Below are positions 33,036 to 34,365 of a DNA stretch of 34,365 nt, one piece after another (position 1 is the first letter of the stretch; each line of letters begins with the position of its first letter). The translations under genes were made by a program, and so were the position numbers. The notes below the pieces were generated by a model that was not told the DNA's origin, did not search any database, and worked only from the letters and a program-made list of their open reading frames with translations. Source of the DNA: a bacterium (GTDB lineage Bacteria > Armatimonadota > Chthonomonadetes > Chthonomonadales > CAJBBX01); assembly GCA_009885735.1 (NCBI GenBank), contig VFKD01000177.1, forward strand, positions 1 through 34,365, written 5' to 3'.

Positions 33036-33125
33036 TGGGAGCTTCGGAGCGGATATACCCGATTTGCTGGAACTGAATTCGATCCTTGGTCGTCGATCTA
33101 CTTGTACGGTTTTGACCCGGTAGTG

Positions 33126-33144
33126 GAAAACCCTCGGGGTTTTC
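33126..33144 (+). terminator. Terminator- or attenuator-like hairpin before pilB
   Basis: GAAAACCC (33126-33133) pairs with GGGTTTTC (33137-33144) around a TCG loop. The A-run/T-run arms are typical of bidirectional terminators. It lies about 85 bases after the expected start from the consensus promoter and 16 bases before the GTG start of pilB. Confidence 0.6.
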
Positions 33145-33160
33145 GGAAAGCAGTACGGAA

Positions 33161-34365
33161 GTGGCGGTAGTACAGAATCGCACCACCAGACTGGGTGAGC
33201 AGCTAATCCAGGATGGCGTGATAAACGAACTTCAGCTTCGTCAGGCCCTCGAGCGCCAGCGTCAGACAGGCGCCTTCTTGGGTGAGACCCTTGTTAGCCT
33301 GGGAATGGTTGATTCTCCTGGACTTGGCCGCTACCTTCAAGGCGCCACAGGGTTTCCGTATGTCGACCTTGGCGACATTCCACACAATCCCGGGATAGCG
33401 TCGAGCATTCCAGAGCAAATGGCACGCCGTAAGATGGTGCTGCCCTTCGCTGAGCGCGCCGGCGAGGTTCATGTTGCGATGGCGGATCCTCTGGATCTTG
33501 CCACTGTCGATGAGCTTCGGGCCCGCCTGAATCGTCGGATTGTGCCCTTCTTGGCCCTTCGGGCCGAGCTACAAGAGGCAATCAACCGCACGTTTGACGT
33601 GCGCCAGAAGGCGCTCTCGGTCTTGGACGAGCTGCAGGGCGCCGCTCTCATTGAGGCCGAGCTGTCGGTCGATGAACTCGTTGGGCTTGCCGAGGACGCC
33701 CCGATTGTGCGCCTTGTGAATGGACTTATCCAGGGCGCGGTGACCGCGGGAGCAAGCGACATCCATATCGAACCACAAGAGCACGCCGTGCGGGTGCGTT
33801 ATCGCGTGGACGGAATACTCTTCGATCAGATGACGGTTCCACGGCATCACCAGGCGGCTGTTGTGTCCCGAATCAAGATTATGTCACACTTGAATATTGC
33901 GGAGCGGCGCAGGCCGCAAGACGGGCGCGTGACGTATCGCGACAACGTCGGCGCCGAGTTCGACCTGCGCGTGAGCGTGATGCCGCTGATCTACGGCGAG
34001 AAGGTGGTCATGCGCATACTCGAGAAGTCCGGTTCGTTCGCCGGCCTCGAGAAGCTTGGGTTCTTCCCCGAGCAGCGTAGCGCGTTCGAGGACTTTATCC
34101 GGCGTCCTCACGGCTTGGTGCTCGTAACCGGCCCCACAGGCTCCGGCAAGTCCACTACGCTCTATGGCGCGCTGAATCGGCTCAACGAAAACACTGTTAA
34201 TATCAACACAATCGAAGATCCCGTTGAGTATCACCTAAAGGGCGTTAATCAGGTTCAGGTCAATCCAAAAATTGGAATAACGTTCGCAGCGGGCCTGCGG
34301 ACACTGGTGCGCCAAGACCCGGACGTCATCATGGTTGGCGAGATTCGGGATGGCGAGACGGCCGA
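33161..34365 (+). CDS. pilB: Type IV pilus/type II secretion ATPase PilB/GspE, 3' end cut by the window
   Basis: The first 401 residues of a GspE/PilB-type ATPase that powers pilus or pseudopilus assembly. Residues about 1-140 form an N-terminal MshEN/T2SSE-N domain (LGEQLIQDGVINELQLRQALE, FPYVDL). The core has the SDIHIEP motif, YRVDG, the Walker A motif GPTGSGKST at 324-332, an Asp-box region with IEDPVEY, and the Walker B region LRQDPDVIMVGEIRD at the edge. The zinc tetracysteine and the end lie outside. The frame opens at 33116; I chose GTG 33161, with GGAAAG about 10 bases upstream. PilB and GspE cannot be told apart here. It probably works with the prepilin at 24523. Confidence 0.92.
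   Translation, partial: MAVVQNRTTRLGEQLIQDGVINELQLRQALERQRQTGAFLGETLVSLGMVDSPGLGRYLQGATGFPYVDLGDIPHNPGIASSIPEQMARRKMVLPFAERAGEVHVAMADPLDLATVDELRARLNRRIVPFLALRAELQEAINRTFDVRQKALSVLDELQGAALIEAELSVDELVGLAEDAPIVRLVNGLIQGAVTAGASDIHIEPQEHAVRVRYRVDGILFDQMTVPRHHQAAVVSRIKIMSHLNIAERRRPQDGRVTYRDNVGAEFDLRVSVMPLIYGEKVVMRILEKSGSFAGLEKLGFFPEQRSAFEDFIRRPHGLVLVTGPTGSGKSTTLYGALNRLNENTVNINTIEDPVEYHLKGVNQVQVNPKIGITFAAGLRTLVRQDPDVIMVGEIRDGETA

Noticed and set aside
32596-33123. 175-codon plus-strand reading frame
   Set aside because: It overlaps the DUF5679 gene in another frame and runs through the consensus promoter; no family features.

Overview
The window looks like a chromosomal segment of an Armatimonadota-type bacterium (Fimbriimonadia/Chthonomonadetes-like). 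This is inferred from family content, not from a marker gene. The strongest signals are a type IV prepilin with the [16 protein letters not shown] helix and a C-terminal H-X9-DG motif (24523-25332), paired DUF1800/DUF1501 exported proteins, a CRTAC1-type FG-GAP/ASPIC protein, and a large DUF5117/DUF4953-type zinc metalloprotease. Planctomycetes share some of these families. Coding is GC-rich and dense, and several starts are TTG or GTG. I see no tRNA, rRNA, CRISPR array, transposase or phage gene.

Layout. 1-4204 (minus strand): a palindromic dispersed repeat at the left edge, a DUF899 thioredoxin-like protein, and a 1127-residue secreted metalloprotease, the two genes separated by a strong hairpin. 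4534-9623 (plus): ApbE flavin transferase, a secreted protein with a pilin-like C-terminus, a Tat-exported Gfo/Idh/MocA oxidoreductase and an (alpha/alpha)6-barrel protein. 9620-11294 (minus): DUF1517 and Nif3-like proteins. 11454-13150 (plus): DUF1844, an unknown protein and RdgB. 13147-19846 (minus): class II aldolase, a zinc alcohol dehydrogenase with what looks like a duplicated nucleotide-binding domain, an SDR of the SrlD/RhaE type, then radA-nadC-birA with overlapping genes. A small repeat island lies between the alcohol dehydrogenase and SDR genes.

19985-23418 (plus): a small membrane protein, DUF1800 and DUF1501. 23419-24522: about 1.1 kb without a gene, holding two diverged copies of a palindromic repeat unit, a terminator-like hairpin, a promoter and a long structured leader. 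24523-25972: the prepilin followed by two very small membrane-anchored proteins that share a YYTGPM motif. 26062-32408: TPR protein, ASPIC/FG-GAP lipoprotein, M50 protease with CBS domains and a GHL10 glycosidase-like protein. 32585-34365: a 45-residue zinc-ribbon protein, then a perfect consensus sigma-70 promoter, a hairpin and the start of the pilus/secretion ATPase gene pilB/gspE, cut by the window end.

How the genes fit together. The aldolase, dehydrogenase and SDR look like a pathway for a deoxy-sugar or sugar-alcohol phosphate. Prepilin and PilB/GspE belong to type IV pilus or type II secretion machinery. DUF1800 and DUF1501 usually act as an exported pair. The best candidates for undescribed biology are the YYTGPM small-protein pair beside the prepilin, the dehydrogenase with two Rossmann units, the structured prepilin leader, and the consensus promoter/hairpin unit before pilB.
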